This document shows, piece by piece, positions 1 to 7,084 of a stretch of 40,339 bases of DNA. Source of the DNA: JAKFDK01 sp036676195 (GTDB taxonomy: Bacteria > Bacillota > Sulfobacillia > Symbiobacteriales > ZC4RG38); NCBI GenBank assembly GCA_036676195.1, contig JAKFDK010000080.1, forward strand, positions 1 through 40,339, read 5' to 3'. A program made the position numbers and the translations under genes. The notes beneath the pieces are model-generated. The model searched no databases and was not told the origin of the DNA. It saw nothing but the letters and a program-made list of their open reading frames with translations. The first letter of the stretch is position 1. Every line of letters begins with the position of its first letter.

Positions 1-1
1 C

Positions 2-142
2 CCGGTGGCCAGCCCGCTGATCTTTCCCCCCCGGCCCGGCGGCGCCTCGGTCCCGCTGGTTGTCCTGCTGCAGGTTCAGAACCTCGTGCAACTGGCGGTT
101 CAGGCGCTGGAGGATGCAGAGCGCCGTATTGCCTCGGCATGA
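2..142 (+). CDS. C-terminal end of an unrecognised protein (5' partial)
   Basis: An open frame enters from the left edge and stops with TGA at 140-142. The visible 46 residues end in a regular amphipathic helix (VQNLVQLAVQALEDAERRIA), and a strong hairpin follows the stop directly, so I read it as the real end of a gene. The family cannot be told from this much. Either an alpha-helical spore or cell-surface protein or a regulator would fit. Confidence 0.55.
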   Translation, partial: PVASPLIFPPRPGGASVPLVVLLQVQNLVQLAVQALEDAERRIASA

Positions 143-143
143 A

Positions 144-172
144 ACCGGCGCCCTGGTCGACAGGGCGCCGGT
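144..172 (+). terminator. Rho-independent-type hairpin after the first gene
   Basis: A perfect 12-bp stem (144-155 with 161-172) closes a 5-nt loop two bases after the TGA of the first gene. The tail (CTGCTTGATC) has few T residues, so termination may be partial, but the position fits a gene-end hairpin. Confidence 0.6.
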
Positions 173-776
173 CTGCTTGATCAGAGGGCTTTGGGACTGG
201 ATGGTGCCAGCGCCCCCGGCTCGGCTCGATCCCCTGGCCGAATCGTCCATTTTTGCCCAGCACTGCGCCGCGGCAGGTGGGCAAAAATGGACGGTTCGTC
301 TTACCCGGGATACCCTGCCGGGGAGCAGAACGGGAAGAACGGGCACAGCCGGCGACGGATTGCCCGCCCCAAGAGCCTGCCCGCTGCGGAGCGCTGGGGT
401 GCACTGGTCCGGACCCTCCAGGACTTGCGCAACGAGCGCGCCTCCGACGGATGTCTCCTCCGCCGCCGAGAGCCCATCCGTGTATCCCAGTTGTCTCGAG
501 CGAACCGGCAGATTCCGGCTTCGCTCTGGAAAGAGCAGCTCATTGCGGCGGTGTGTCAGGTGCGGTCCGCCAAGATCCTGGTGGAGTATGACTTTGTGAC
601 CGCATTGGTGCAAGCCCCCATCGCCGACAGAAGGGGGCTTGCATGAACTGCTGCCAGCAGAAGATCTACTTCCCCCTGCTGCCTGGGACCAGGTCGCCGC
701 ATAGCTTCGGCTTGCGTTGCGCGCGGTTCGCAATTGTCCGATGCAACGCTTGTGGCAGCCGGGGCGCGCTTTGTGG
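173..776. other. About 600 bp with no convincing gene; two hairpins
   Basis: No frame here has both a ribosome binding site and a recognisable product. A + frame from the ATG at 288 to 646 (RWGALVRTLQDLRNERA...) could encode about 119 residues, but its start lies inside the inverted repeat at 241-296. A second hairpin at 610-642 (10-bp perfect stem, 13-nt loop) has no T tract on either side. The segment looks like intergenic or decayed mobile DNA. Confidence 0.4.
241..296. repeat. Long inverted repeat of a dispersed element
   Basis: The arms 244-259 and 278-293 are a perfect 16-bp inverted match (CGTCCATTTTTGCCCA and its complement), extending to 19 bp with one mismatch. The 18-nt loop itself holds a 4-bp CTGC/GCAG stem. 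The right arm recurs at 17090-17107 with one base changed, so it belongs to a dispersed repeat family and is not a simple terminator. No transposase lies next to it. Confidence 0.6.
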
Positions 777-1154
777 TTACTTTCGCCAGGTACTGGTGTT
801 TTTTCGGGCCGGCGCCTTTGGCGGCATGGCGGTGACCCATTGCAACGACCGCGCCATCCAAGCCCGAACCCTTTCCGGTTCCGTGCGCCATGCCGCCGGG
901 AAAGTCACATACTCCTTCATGGGCCGGCCGCCCATCGGGTCAAACACGGATGCACCTTCTGCGGCCAGAAGTTCAGTTCGTTCCGGCTCGGGCAGGCGGA
1001 CGAAGATCTGCTGGCCGAAGAGCCCCGCGAACATATAACCGTTCGCAAAGCCAGCCAGGTTACCGAACATGGGCTTGACCTGAATCCATGGATCCGCCGG
1101 CAAAACGAGATGGAAAAGAGCTTTGGACTCTGCATCCGGGCGTGGGAAGGACAT
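777..1154 (-). CDS. TfoX/Sxy N-terminal-domain protein
   Basis: This 125-residue protein matches the single-domain TfoX N-terminal family: the core MFGNLAGFANGYMFAGLFG (about residues 29-47) is followed by the pattern PMGGRPMKEYVTFP (about 73-86). In proteobacteria TfoX/Sxy is a competence regulator; the short stand-alone homologues common in other bacteria have no firm role. The ATG at 1154 has GGGAGG 8 bp upstream and the length is normal for the short family (about 100-120). The C-terminal tail (about 20 residues, rich in A, P and K) departs from the family and may be a local extension. The gene lies just behind a truncated MBL-fold gene, so the two have probably been brought together by rearrangement. 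Confidence 0.8.
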   Translation of the reverse strand: MSFPRPDAESKALFHLVLPADPWIQVKPMFGNLAGFANGYMFAGLFGQQIFVRLPEPERTELLAAEGASVFDPMGGRPMKEYVTFPAAWRTEPERVRAWMARSLQWVTAMPPKAPARKNTSTWRK

Positions 1155-1191
1155 GACTGAATCGCCTCCCGTGTGGCTGGCCGTGGTTCAC

Positions 1192-1432
1192 TGGCCAATA
1201 CTTCAACTTTTTGTGGTGATTCATGAAGCATGGCGGGCAGGCTGCCAATATGGTCCAGGTCCTGGTGCGTCACAATGACATGACTGAGCTTGTCAAGAGG
1301 GTACCCGGCCTTCGCCATGGCCTCACAAAACAACGCCAGTTGTCCAGGAAATCCTGCATCCACCAGGATCACTGCATCTTTGTCCCAGACCAGCGTTGGA
1401 TGAATGACATCCACCTTTCCCATAATAATAAA
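1192..1432 (-). pseudogene. Internal fragment of an MBL-fold metallo-hydrolase
   Basis: Reading on the - strand the segment gives IIMGKVDVIHPTLVWDKD, then ILVDAGFPGQ and VIVTHQDLDHIGSLPA, the classic metallo-beta-lactamase fold start with the THxDxDH zinc motif, and on to KVEVLASE. At about 1192 the homology stops and the frame runs into the TfoX gene. The N-terminus also begins abruptly, 8 bp from the ptuB stop. About 80 of some 230 residues remain, and the later zinc ligands are missing, so it cannot be active. It marks a junction on each side. Confidence 0.75.
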
Positions 1433-1439
1433 GGGCGTA

Positions 1440-2180
1440 TTACCGCCAGTTCAATTCACCTATGTAGTGGGCAATTCGTGGGAAACGTTCTATGCACTTC
1501 TCTACAAGCCGGCGAATCTCCGGGTCCCGGGAGCGAATGATTTGCCTTACCACTGCGCGCATGGGCTGGTTCAGGTTCAGGCCGTGCAGCAGCAGGTCCT
1601 CGGTCTCCCGGCTGCCGTGTCGCCCGCAAGCGTACAGCGCCTTGATCATGAGCTCAGCCACAGCCCTGCGCTGGTTGCGCAGGGGCGTCCGGTCCAGTTT
1701 CAGGCGCCTGATGGTATACTCTGCCCTGGCGTGCTGCCCCGGGGTCAGGGTATGCCGTGGTTTGATGGCGCCGGAGACCGTATCAATAAAGAAGTAATCG
1801 GCCACTTCCTCGTCACCTGTTGGGTTGAGCGTGAGGGGTTGCCCGTCGGCGCCATATTCAAAATGATTGCCCTTGTTACTGTTGCAGAGGCTGCAGGACC
1901 AGTTGAAGTTATCCCAACGAAAGAGCCACCTGGGATACTTCTCCTTGGGGTAATAATGCTCGATCTCGCTGGCACCCTTACTCTCGCAGTAGAGGCATTT
2001 CTCCCGCGCCAGGTCCTCCAACGACCCCCGGATTCGCTTACCCAGGACACGGTGGGTAAACCGCTTCCAGTCCTTCTGAATCTCGTCCTGTCCGGGCTGG
2101 TAGCCGTCGGCCTGTGCCTGCCACTGCGCGAGTTGGGCAGCGTCCGTATCTGGCAGTGGCTGGCGGTCTACCTTGATCAC
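1440..2180 (-). CDS. ptuB: PtuB-like HNH endonuclease of a Septu defence system
   Basis: The 246 residues belong to the TIGR02646/PtuB type of HNH nuclease. Visible are CLYC (Cys62, Cys65), the catalytic-type EIEHYYPK (His75), and WSCSLCNSNKG (Cys96, Cys99, Asn100), i.e. a zinc-braced beta-beta-alpha fold. In Septu systems PtuB cuts DNA when released or directed by the PtuA ATPase on phage infection. The GTG start at 2180 overlaps the stop of the ATPase gene (GTGA), so the two are translationally coupled. The length is that of the family and no frameshift is seen, so the pair should be functional. The alternative is the HNH partner of a retron; no reverse transcriptase or ncRNA is seen nearby. 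Confidence 0.82.
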   Translation of the reverse strand: MIKVDRQPLPDTDAAQLAQWQAQADGYQPGQDEIQKDWKRFTHRVLGKRIRGSLEDLAREKCLYCESKGASEIEHYYPKEKYPRWLFRWDNFNWSCSLCNSNKGNHFEYGADGQPLTLNPTGDEEVADYFFIDTVSGAIKPRHTLTPGQHARAEYTIRRLKLDRTPLRNQRRAVAELMIKALYACGRHGSRETEDLLLHGLNLNQPMRAVVRQIIRSRDPEIRRLVEKCIERFPRIAHYIGELNWR

Positions 2181-3577
2181 GACTGCCTCCCGCCCTCCCG
2201 CAAAAGCTTCTCCAGTTTCAGCATGAGGTCGTATGTGTCGCCAGGCGCAGGTAATACGTCGCGCAGTTGGGCGGTCAATTCTTCAAGTCGTTGTGTTTCT
2301 TCAGGGGACAGGGTGGCGCAGTCTGCTTTTTCTTTCAGGCGCGCGTGCTCGTCAATCAAACGTTCCGTTTCCGGGTCCTGGGTCGTCTCCAGGTCAAAAG
2401 CCGGGCTGGACAGGATCTGGTCGGCGCTCCAGCCCTTCACAGACTCCAGCGAGGTGTCGACCGTTACTTCATCGCTGCCTGGCTGGCGGTTAAGAATGAA
2501 AAGGCCACCCTTCGTGGCCGCTTGCGCCACAAACGGACTGTGCGTAGCAACGATAAACTGTACTTTTGGGAATGCACGCTGCAGGTAGAAACCAATCTCC
2601 CGCTGCCACTTGGGGTGCAGGTGGGCATCTACTTCATCAATCAGAACGATGCCTTCGAGATCAACACCCCATCTCCCCTGCTCATCCTGTTGGAAGAGCG
2701 GGTTTCCCGTCCCGCAACACTGGGCAGCCAGGGACAGCAGGTCAACAGCCAGGGCAAACATGCTACGGTAGCCATCGCTCATGTGGCGGATGGAGACAGG
2801 TTTTCCGTCCGCATCAACAAAAAAGATACCCTTTGAACTGACATCCTTCAGGCGGAATCCGTCCGGCGGGAGCAGCCCGTTGATCACAGCCTTGATCGCT
2901 GCCAATTCCTGCCCCCACCGGGCACGCTCTTCCTCACTGTTGTCGGTATCTTTCGCCCGGTAATCCAGGTCCTGCAGCCAATCCCCACAGTCGGTCAGGG
3001 CTGCCTCGGGATGAAATAGGGTGCGAAAAGCCTCGGCGTGGTCGAATGTCTTCCAGCCCTGCGGGAAACTGCGATCCTCAGACTGCAGGCGCCGAAACGG
3101 CCCGTAACCGGCACAGAAGAAGCCATTCCACTCACCGCTGTACAGGGCCAGCCTCTTCTCGTTGTCCCGGCGTCGCGGGGGAAAGGCAATGCCCGCGCTC
3201 TCCACGAACCCATAGTGGCGAACAAAAGCATCGCCATACTTGCTGGGGAACGCGGGGCCGGTCGTGATGGCATATTTGAGTTTCAGCCACTGGGTGGCCC
3301 CGATCCTCCGGTCACGAAAGTCGATAATCGACTGCACCTCACCGTATGGCTGCCGCGGGCCGACCCAATCGGCCGGGTGAGCCATTAACCGCGGGGCTGC
3401 CTGGGGACCGATGAGGGCGAGTGCTATGGCCTGTAACAGAGTGGACTTGCCCGTACCATTCTCCCCCAGGATGACGTACCAGCCACCGCGCTGGTTAATC
3501 CAGGGGAAGGACAAGGAGATGTTGGCCAGGCACTTGATGTTCTGTGCCGTCAAGCTCGAAATAAACACGCCACTCAC
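2177..3577 (-). CDS. ptuA: PtuA-like AAA/SMC-type ATPase of a Septu defence system
   Basis: This 466-residue ABC/SMC-like ATPase has Walker A GENGTGKST (residues 38-46), a signature-like region MSDGYRSMFALAVDLL (about 270-285), Walker B GIVLIDEVDAHLHP and the H-loop VATHSPFV, the order seen in PtuA and related OLD-like overcoming ATPases. Directly followed by an HNH gene, it fits a type I Septu system. The GTG at 3577 has GGAGGGG only 2 bp before it. A second in-frame GTG three codons on (3568) has a better spacing of about 10 bp, so the true start may be there. The C-terminal quarter is a coiled-coil-like stretch rich in E, L and R. Its promoter must lie in the 100 bp above, where it abuts a broken metalloprotease gene, so the defence pair looks inserted. 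Confidence 0.82.
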   Translation of the reverse strand: MSGVFISSLTAQNIKCLANISLSFPWINQRGGWYVILGENGTGKSTLLQAIALALIGPQAAPRLMAHPADWVGPRQPYGEVQSIIDFRDRRIGATQWLKLKYAITTGPAFPSKYGDAFVRHYGFVESAGIAFPPRRRDNEKRLALYSGEWNGFFCAGYGPFRRLQSEDRSFPQGWKTFDHAEAFRTLFHPEAALTDCGDWLQDLDYRAKDTDNSEEERARWGQELAAIKAVINGLLPPDGFRLKDVSSKGIFFVDADGKPVSIRHMSDGYRSMFALAVDLLSLAAQCCGTGNPLFQQDEQGRWGVDLEGIVLIDEVDAHLHPKWQREIGFYLQRAFPKVQFIVATHSPFVAQAATKGGLFILNRQPGSDEVTVDTSLESVKGWSADQILSSPAFDLETTQDPETERLIDEHARLKEKADCATLSPEETQRLEELTAQLRDVLPAPGDTYDLMLKLEKLLREGGRQS

Positions 3578-3685
3578 CCCTCCGGCCTATTTCGCTGACC
3601 AAAACAAGAGTCCTGCATCACCCACAGTATTGCCAAGGAGTTGGCACCAAAGCAGAGCGAATGCTGCACCCCTTTCCCCACCCCC

Positions 3686-4099
3686 AGGGTCCGTGTCGAT
3701 GGTGAAGTGATCACGATCGACGATGACGGCACACTGGTGACCGGCACCGGCGTCCTGGACTACGCCCGCACCTGGGAAATCTTCCGGGGCTGCTTTGGCG
3801 ATGACTACGACTTCGTCTCGTTCTATATCGACCGCGACAGCACCGACTCAGCCGGACAGCGTCTGCCCGGCCCCGGCGGCGCGGTGGGCATCACTATCTT
3901 CAACAACACCCTGGGCATCAACCACTGGCGGGGCGACAGCTACAACAACCGGCCGGCCTGGCAGAGCAGTTCCAGGCTCCTGGCCTATCAAGCCTATTCC
4001 CGGGCTGACTGGTCTCTCGGGGTGCAGCTCCAGGAGGTGGGTCACCACTGGGGTGCATTTGTCTACCACCGGGACTCGGTCAGCAACCCCACCGAACGG
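3686..4099 (+). pseudogene. Left part of a split secreted-metalloprotease-like gene
   Basis: The frame gives RVDGEVITIDDDGTLVTGTG, then WEIFRGCFGDDYDFVSFYID, GGAVGITIFNNTLGINHW and LQEVGHHWGAFVYHRD. The GHHWGAFV motif resembles the zinc site of HExxH-type secreted peptidases, although the first His is Gln here. No N-terminus or signal peptide is visible, so it is also cut on the left, near the Septu promoter. At 4094-4099 (GAA CGG, Glu-Arg) homology ends and the - strand PEP-synthase fragment begins. The same codons in the same frame open the right part at 14674. The protease assignment rests on one motif and is tentative; the split itself is clear. Confidence 0.7.
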
Positions 4100-4102
4100 G
4101 CC

Positions 4103-4398
4103 CATGGCGTCGGCGGCGTTGGCCACCGCTGGGATGCCGTACTCCCGGGCGACAATGGCCCCGTGGGACAGGTAGCCGCCCACCTCCATGACTACGGCGC
4201 TGGCGCGCAGGAACAGAGGCGTCCAGGCCGGGTCAGTGGACGGCGCCACCAGCACGTCCCCCTTCTGCAGCCGGGTCCCCTCGCCGGGATGGCGGATGGG
4301 CCGGGCCGGGCCCGACGCCACGCCCGCCGCCACGCCCACGCCGCTCAGGGCCGGTGTGCGGCCGTCGGTGGGCACCGCTGCCGAAGCCGCGGCGGCCT
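4103..4398 (-). pseudogene. C-terminal mobile domain of a PEP-synthase-type enzyme (fragment)
   Basis: On the - strand the segment encodes GVGVAAGVASGPARPI, GDVLVAPSTDPAWTPLFLRA and GGYLSHGAIVAREYGIPAV. This is the PEP-utilising swivel domain with its phospho-accepting His (GG-x-LSHGAIVARE), as in PEP synthase and rifampicin phosphotransferase. The last 40 or so residues of the domain are missing at the left edge, and everything before the swivel domain is missing at the right edge. The N-terminal end of the same kind of gene lies at 14475-14666 in the same orientation, so both are probably remains of one gene. Confidence 0.78.
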
Positions 4399-4539
4399 GA
4401 GAAAGGCATCCCGAGCCCCAACCACAACCAGTGGTGGACACTACCGTCCGGACAGATCCCGACCGGAACCTATGCCGGAGGTGCCCCGAAGTGGATCAGT
4501 GAAGTTCATCCGGATGCACCTATCAAAACCGCACAATAG
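4399..4539 (+). pseudogene. C-terminal fragment of an unrecognised protein
   Basis: The + frame ending at TAG 4537-4539 gives a protein-like run rich in W, P and G (GIPSPNHNQWWTLPSGQIPT, then GGAPKWISEVHPDAPIKTAQ). It has no start or ribosome binding site and emerges directly from the antisense of the PEP-synthase fragment, so only the 3' end of some gene is present. It is likely the left end of the cargo DNA that broke the PEP-synthase gene. I do not recognise the family. Confidence 0.4.
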
Positions 4540-5121
4540 GGGCCGACTTGGTCAGTCGTATTACGGCCGAGGTGGACGATCACCCTGAAGCAGTGACGTC
4601 ATTGGCTCCCGATCTGACGACCTTTTTCCGCCAAGCTAAATGGTCGCAACTAACTATATTGATCATTTTATGACATTTAAATGCCATCTACGCGCCATCT
4701 ACGCGCTAACTACTTGGTATCTAAATGTCACTTGAATGGCGCTCACGCGAAACCCACGGGAAGCGTTTAGGGATGCCCCTTATTTCCCTGAAAAAGCACT
4801 TCTTTAAGCGGTCTGACCAGCCTGGAGGAGATGGAAGCGAAGAGCAGGCAAGTATGCGTGCGCGTGTGCGTGTGCTCGGGTATGGGAAGGGAGTGCCTAT
4901 AAGGGCACTTGGCCGAGCACACGCCCGAGCACACGCTGGGAATTCATCCAAACCCATTTCTGGATTTACATCAATAGCAAGATTTCTTACTGTACCTCCA
5001 TGGATCGTTCTCCTAAATGCCCTACCCGGCCTGACCCGCGGCTTGCTCTTCCAACGCATTTGTGGCGCAAACTAACTCCTCCATGGAAAACTCTGTATGA
5101 ATCCCCTTTTTCCCCATTCAG
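4540..5121. other. AT-richer intergenic segment with nested repeats, no gene
   Basis: This stretch at the left end of the cargo is lower in GC than its flanks. A + frame from 4542 to the TGA at 4671 reads like a protein tail (ADLVSRITAEVDDHPEAV...FFRQAKWSQL) but has no start. GCCATCTACGC is repeated in tandem at 4683-4704, and 9-bp arms (TGACATTTA 4671-4679 and its complement 4722-4730) enclose it. Frames between 4725 and 5075 lack ribosome binding sites and I do not call them. Confidence 0.4.
4868..4936. repeat. Nested inverted repeat with GTGTGC-rich arms
   Basis: The arms GCGTGTGCTCGGG (4868-4880) and its exact complement (4924-4936) are 13 bp. A second copy of the right arm core (CGAGCACACGC) starts 12 bp earlier, and an inner 6-bp hairpin (AGTGCC 4892-4897 with GGCACT 4904-4909) sits between. 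It lies about 190 bp upstream of the mcc promoter. It could be a structured RNA, a protein-binding site or an end of a mobile element. Confidence 0.5.
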
Positions 5122-5130
5122 TGCTATAAT
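5122..5130 (+). promoter_or_regulatory. Extended -10 promoter of the mcc operon
   Basis: TGCTATAAT is a perfect extended -10 (TGn plus TATAAT at 5125-5130). No good -35 lies 16-18 bp upstream, which is usual for extended -10 promoters. Transcription would start near 5137, giving a leader of about 255 nt before mccS. Confidence 0.6.
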
Positions 5131-5179
5131 GAGATCTGTTGGCAGCCAATTGGAATTATTGGTCATGATTAGGAGCGGA

Positions 5180-5296
5180 ATGGCTTCCAGGGGCAGAAGC
5201 ACAATTATTTTACATATTTGCTTGGTATCCTACTCTACCTCGTCCCGGCAGTATGGAGCCCAGTCAATATACCCGAGGGTACCACTTCTTAATTAA
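5180..5296 (+). CDS. Possible small ORF in the mcc leader (38 aa, ends in Asn)
   Basis: An ATG at 5180 follows AGGAG (5171-5175, spacing 4) and opens a 38-codon frame that ends LLN-stop at 5296, between the promoter and mccS. A terminal Asn is the hallmark of MccA precursors, so this was examined as a precursor. It shows no likeness to known MccA peptides, contains a Cys and a hydrophobic run, and another chance frame nearby (ending at 5075) also ends in Asn. The 19-residue gene at 9000 is the far better precursor. This may be a leader peptide or chance. Confidence 0.25.
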   Translation: MASRGRSTIILHICLVSYSTSSRQYGAQSIYPRVPLLN

Positions 5297-5391
5297 CAAA
5301 TCACTGTTTGATGCATAGCCTTGGGTGACGTCCGTGAATTGGCAGATTGCCGCAAGGTCGTGGCGGGAAAGCCAGGAGGAGTGATGTATCC

Positions 5392-6108
5392 TTGACGACA
5401 AGCAGCCTGGGCCACATACCACTGGGTAAGTGGCAGTTCGATGAATCGGTGGCGTCCTGTTTCGAGGATATGCTGGAACGCTCCATCCCCCAGTATCAGG
5501 TCATGCGGAACGCGACCTTCACTATCGCTTGCCGGTATGCACAGCGCGATACAACGATTGTTGACTTGGGCTGCAGTCTGGGGTCGGCTATGGCCAAACT
5601 TGTGGAGCACTTTGGCGTTCAGAACCGCTACGTCGGTGTTGAGATTAGCCAGCCCATGCTTCAAGCAGCCCGGGAACGTTTCAAAGGCTATATCCAGACC
5701 AAGGTTGTAGATATCCGAGAACTGGACCTACGTAGAGATTATCCTGCCGAAAATGCCAGCGTAACGCTGTCTATCCTGGTTTTACAGTTTATCCCTGTTG
5801 AATACCGTCAAAGACTAGTGCGAAAGGTATGGCAACATACTCTTCCGGGCGGAGCATTCGTGCTTGTCGAAAAGATCCTTGGTGCAACGGCTGACCTCGA
5901 TCAGTTCATGGTCGATTGTTACTACGATCTAAAACGGACAAATGGTTACGACCAGGAAGAAATAGAACGTAAGCGTTTGTCACTTGAAGGAGTTTTAGTT
6001 CCCCTCACAGCCAAGGGAAACACCGAACTCCTGAAACAGGCTGGTTTTTCACAGATAGACTGCTTCTGGCGATGGATGAATTTCGCTGGGTGGGTGGCAG
6101 TGAAGTAA
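5392..6108 (+). CDS. mccS: MccS: CmoA-like carboxy-S-adenosylmethionine synthase
   Basis: The protein follows E. coli CmoA along nearly its whole length: W-x-FDE-x-VA-x-x-F-x-DM (CmoA WTFDERVAEVFPDM), the SAM motif DLGCSLGSA, ENAS...LQFIP, LPGGAFVLVEK, DLKRTNGY, and a KR-x-x-LE segment before LLKQAGF. CmoA makes carboxy-SAM from SAM and prephenate. In peptidyl-cytidine microcin operons (Bacillus amyloliquefaciens, Yersinia) the homologue MccS supplies this donor for carboxymethylation of the cytosine. The TTG at 5392 follows AGGAGGA by 11 bp, giving 238 residues; an earlier in-frame TTG at 5347 lacks a ribosome binding site. It is the first large gene of the operon. A tRNA-modifying CmoA is the alternative, but no cmoB is adjacent and the mcc context is strong. 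Confidence 0.88.
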   Translation: MTTSSLGHIPLGKWQFDESVASCFEDMLERSIPQYQVMRNATFTIACRYAQRDTTIVDLGCSLGSAMAKLVEHFGVQNRYVGVEISQPMLQAARERFKGYIQTKVVDIRELDLRRDYPAENASVTLSILVLQFIPVEYRQRLVRKVWQHTLPGGAFVLVEKILGATADLDQFMVDCYYDLKRTNGYDQEEIERKRLSLEGVLVPLTAKGNTELLKQAGFSQIDCFWRWMNFAGWVAVK

Positions 6109-6292
6109 CCAGGTTGGAAGGGGCCTTGTTGGAAATGTAACGCCTGCAGCCTGACGGCGCCGTACCCGCTTGCCAGAGATAAGCTCGTCCCCCAAGGTGC
6201 ATCTCGTTGACATGTGCAGGGCGCCTCTTTGGCTGGCCCAGTAGGATGTCCCCCAGGTCCAACATACCCCTGAACTGTCGGGAGTGAGTAAT

Positions 6293-7054
6293 GTGCCTCT
6301 GCATAAGTGCCAGCCGGGAGATGAGCAGCACCTGGTAGAGGTGGCCTCAAGGGAGCCACACTACAATCTATTCCTCATCCACAACCTGAAGCAGGGGCTG
6401 GACGCACACAGGGAAGCTTGGCAAAACGGAGCAGACGGTATCATTCTCCGGAATCACGCCAACTGGCTCTGTGGTCCGGGGTGCTCGGGAGCTTTTGACA
6501 TCGTTGCGGCGGCTGCCGTCATAGATGGGTTTTCTGCAGATACGGTACGCGGACTCACCGGGCGCCCAGAAGCAATCGGTCCGATCCTATCTCACCTGCA
6601 GTGCCACCGGGGTACTGTCAATTACCAGGAGTTTGCAATTCTCGATGTATTCCCTGCCGCCACTCAGTATACCTTCACTGTCAGACGTGCCAGGGCCTCC
6701 GATCTTGAGGCTGTGTCAGCAATCTATTTCGAGGCAGGGGAGATGCGCCGTTCCCGGGAGGCTGTGGAACGTTCACTGCCCGGGACCTGGGTTCTAGAGG
6801 ACGGAGGCGAGATTACCTGCGTAGCGATGGTTACTGCCGAGACCGATTACGCGGCTATGATCGGTGCGGTGTTTACGCCAATTCAGCATCGAAATCGCGG
6901 TTATGCGACGCAGTTGGTTCATGCCATGAGCAACGTGATCGTGGAATCTGGAAGGACTGCATGCCTGTTTTACCATAATCAGGTGGCTGGCAGGATCTAT
7001 AAAAGGCTTGGATACCGCGTTTTGGGCCCTTGGATGACTGTGCGTTTCGTGTAA
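6293..7054 (+). CDS. GNAT acetyltransferase, MccE-like self-immunity candidate
   Basis: About 253 residues with an N-terminal divergent half (EPHYNLFLIHNLKQGLD...) and a C-terminal GNAT domain: TFTVRRARASDLEAV opens the fold, GAVFTPIQHRNRGYATQLV is the acetyl-CoA loop (the R/Q-x-x-G-x-G/A pattern reads RNRGYA), and FYHNQVAGRIYKRLGYR is the usual C-terminal signature. In microcin C systems the MccE acetyltransferase blocks the amino group of the processed toxic aspartamide-nucleotide, protecting the producer. Position between mccS and mccB supports that role; no mccF peptidase is seen. The GTG at 6293 has GGAG at 8 bp; a GTG at 6284 overlaps that site and is less likely. The 184 bp before it are GC-rich and show no gene. 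Confidence 0.72.
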   Translation: MPLHKCQPGDEQHLVEVASREPHYNLFLIHNLKQGLDAHREAWQNGADGIILRNHANWLCGPGCSGAFDIVAAAAVIDGFSADTVRGLTGRPEAIGPILSHLQCHRGTVNYQEFAILDVFPAATQYTFTVRRARASDLEAVSAIYFEAGEMRRSREAVERSLPGTWVLEDGGEITCVAMVTAETDYAAMIGAVFTPIQHRNRGYATQLVHAMSNVIVESGRTACLFYHNQVAGRIYKRLGYRVLGPWMTVRFV

Positions 7055-7084
7055 CCCCGATACTTCTAAAGGCAGGCGGTAACC

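Noticed and set aside
610..642. Hairpin as a terminator of a gene at 191-646
   Set aside because: It lies inside that frame, has no T tract on either strand, and the frame itself is not convincing.
4683..4704. Tandem GCCATCTACGC as a CRISPR or iteron array
   Set aside because: Only two copies, no spacers, no cas or rep genes in the window.
4725..5075. A 116-codon frame ending in Asn upstream of the mcc promoter
   Set aside because: No ribosome binding site, lies upstream of the promoter, Arg-rich low-complexity composition from the repeat, and no family likeness. It shows that Asn-ending frames arise by chance here.
6109..6283. - strand frame across the mccS to GNAT gap (LGDILLGQPKRRPAH...)
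   Set aside because: It has no start signal of its own, runs antisense to an operon, and shows no family pattern.
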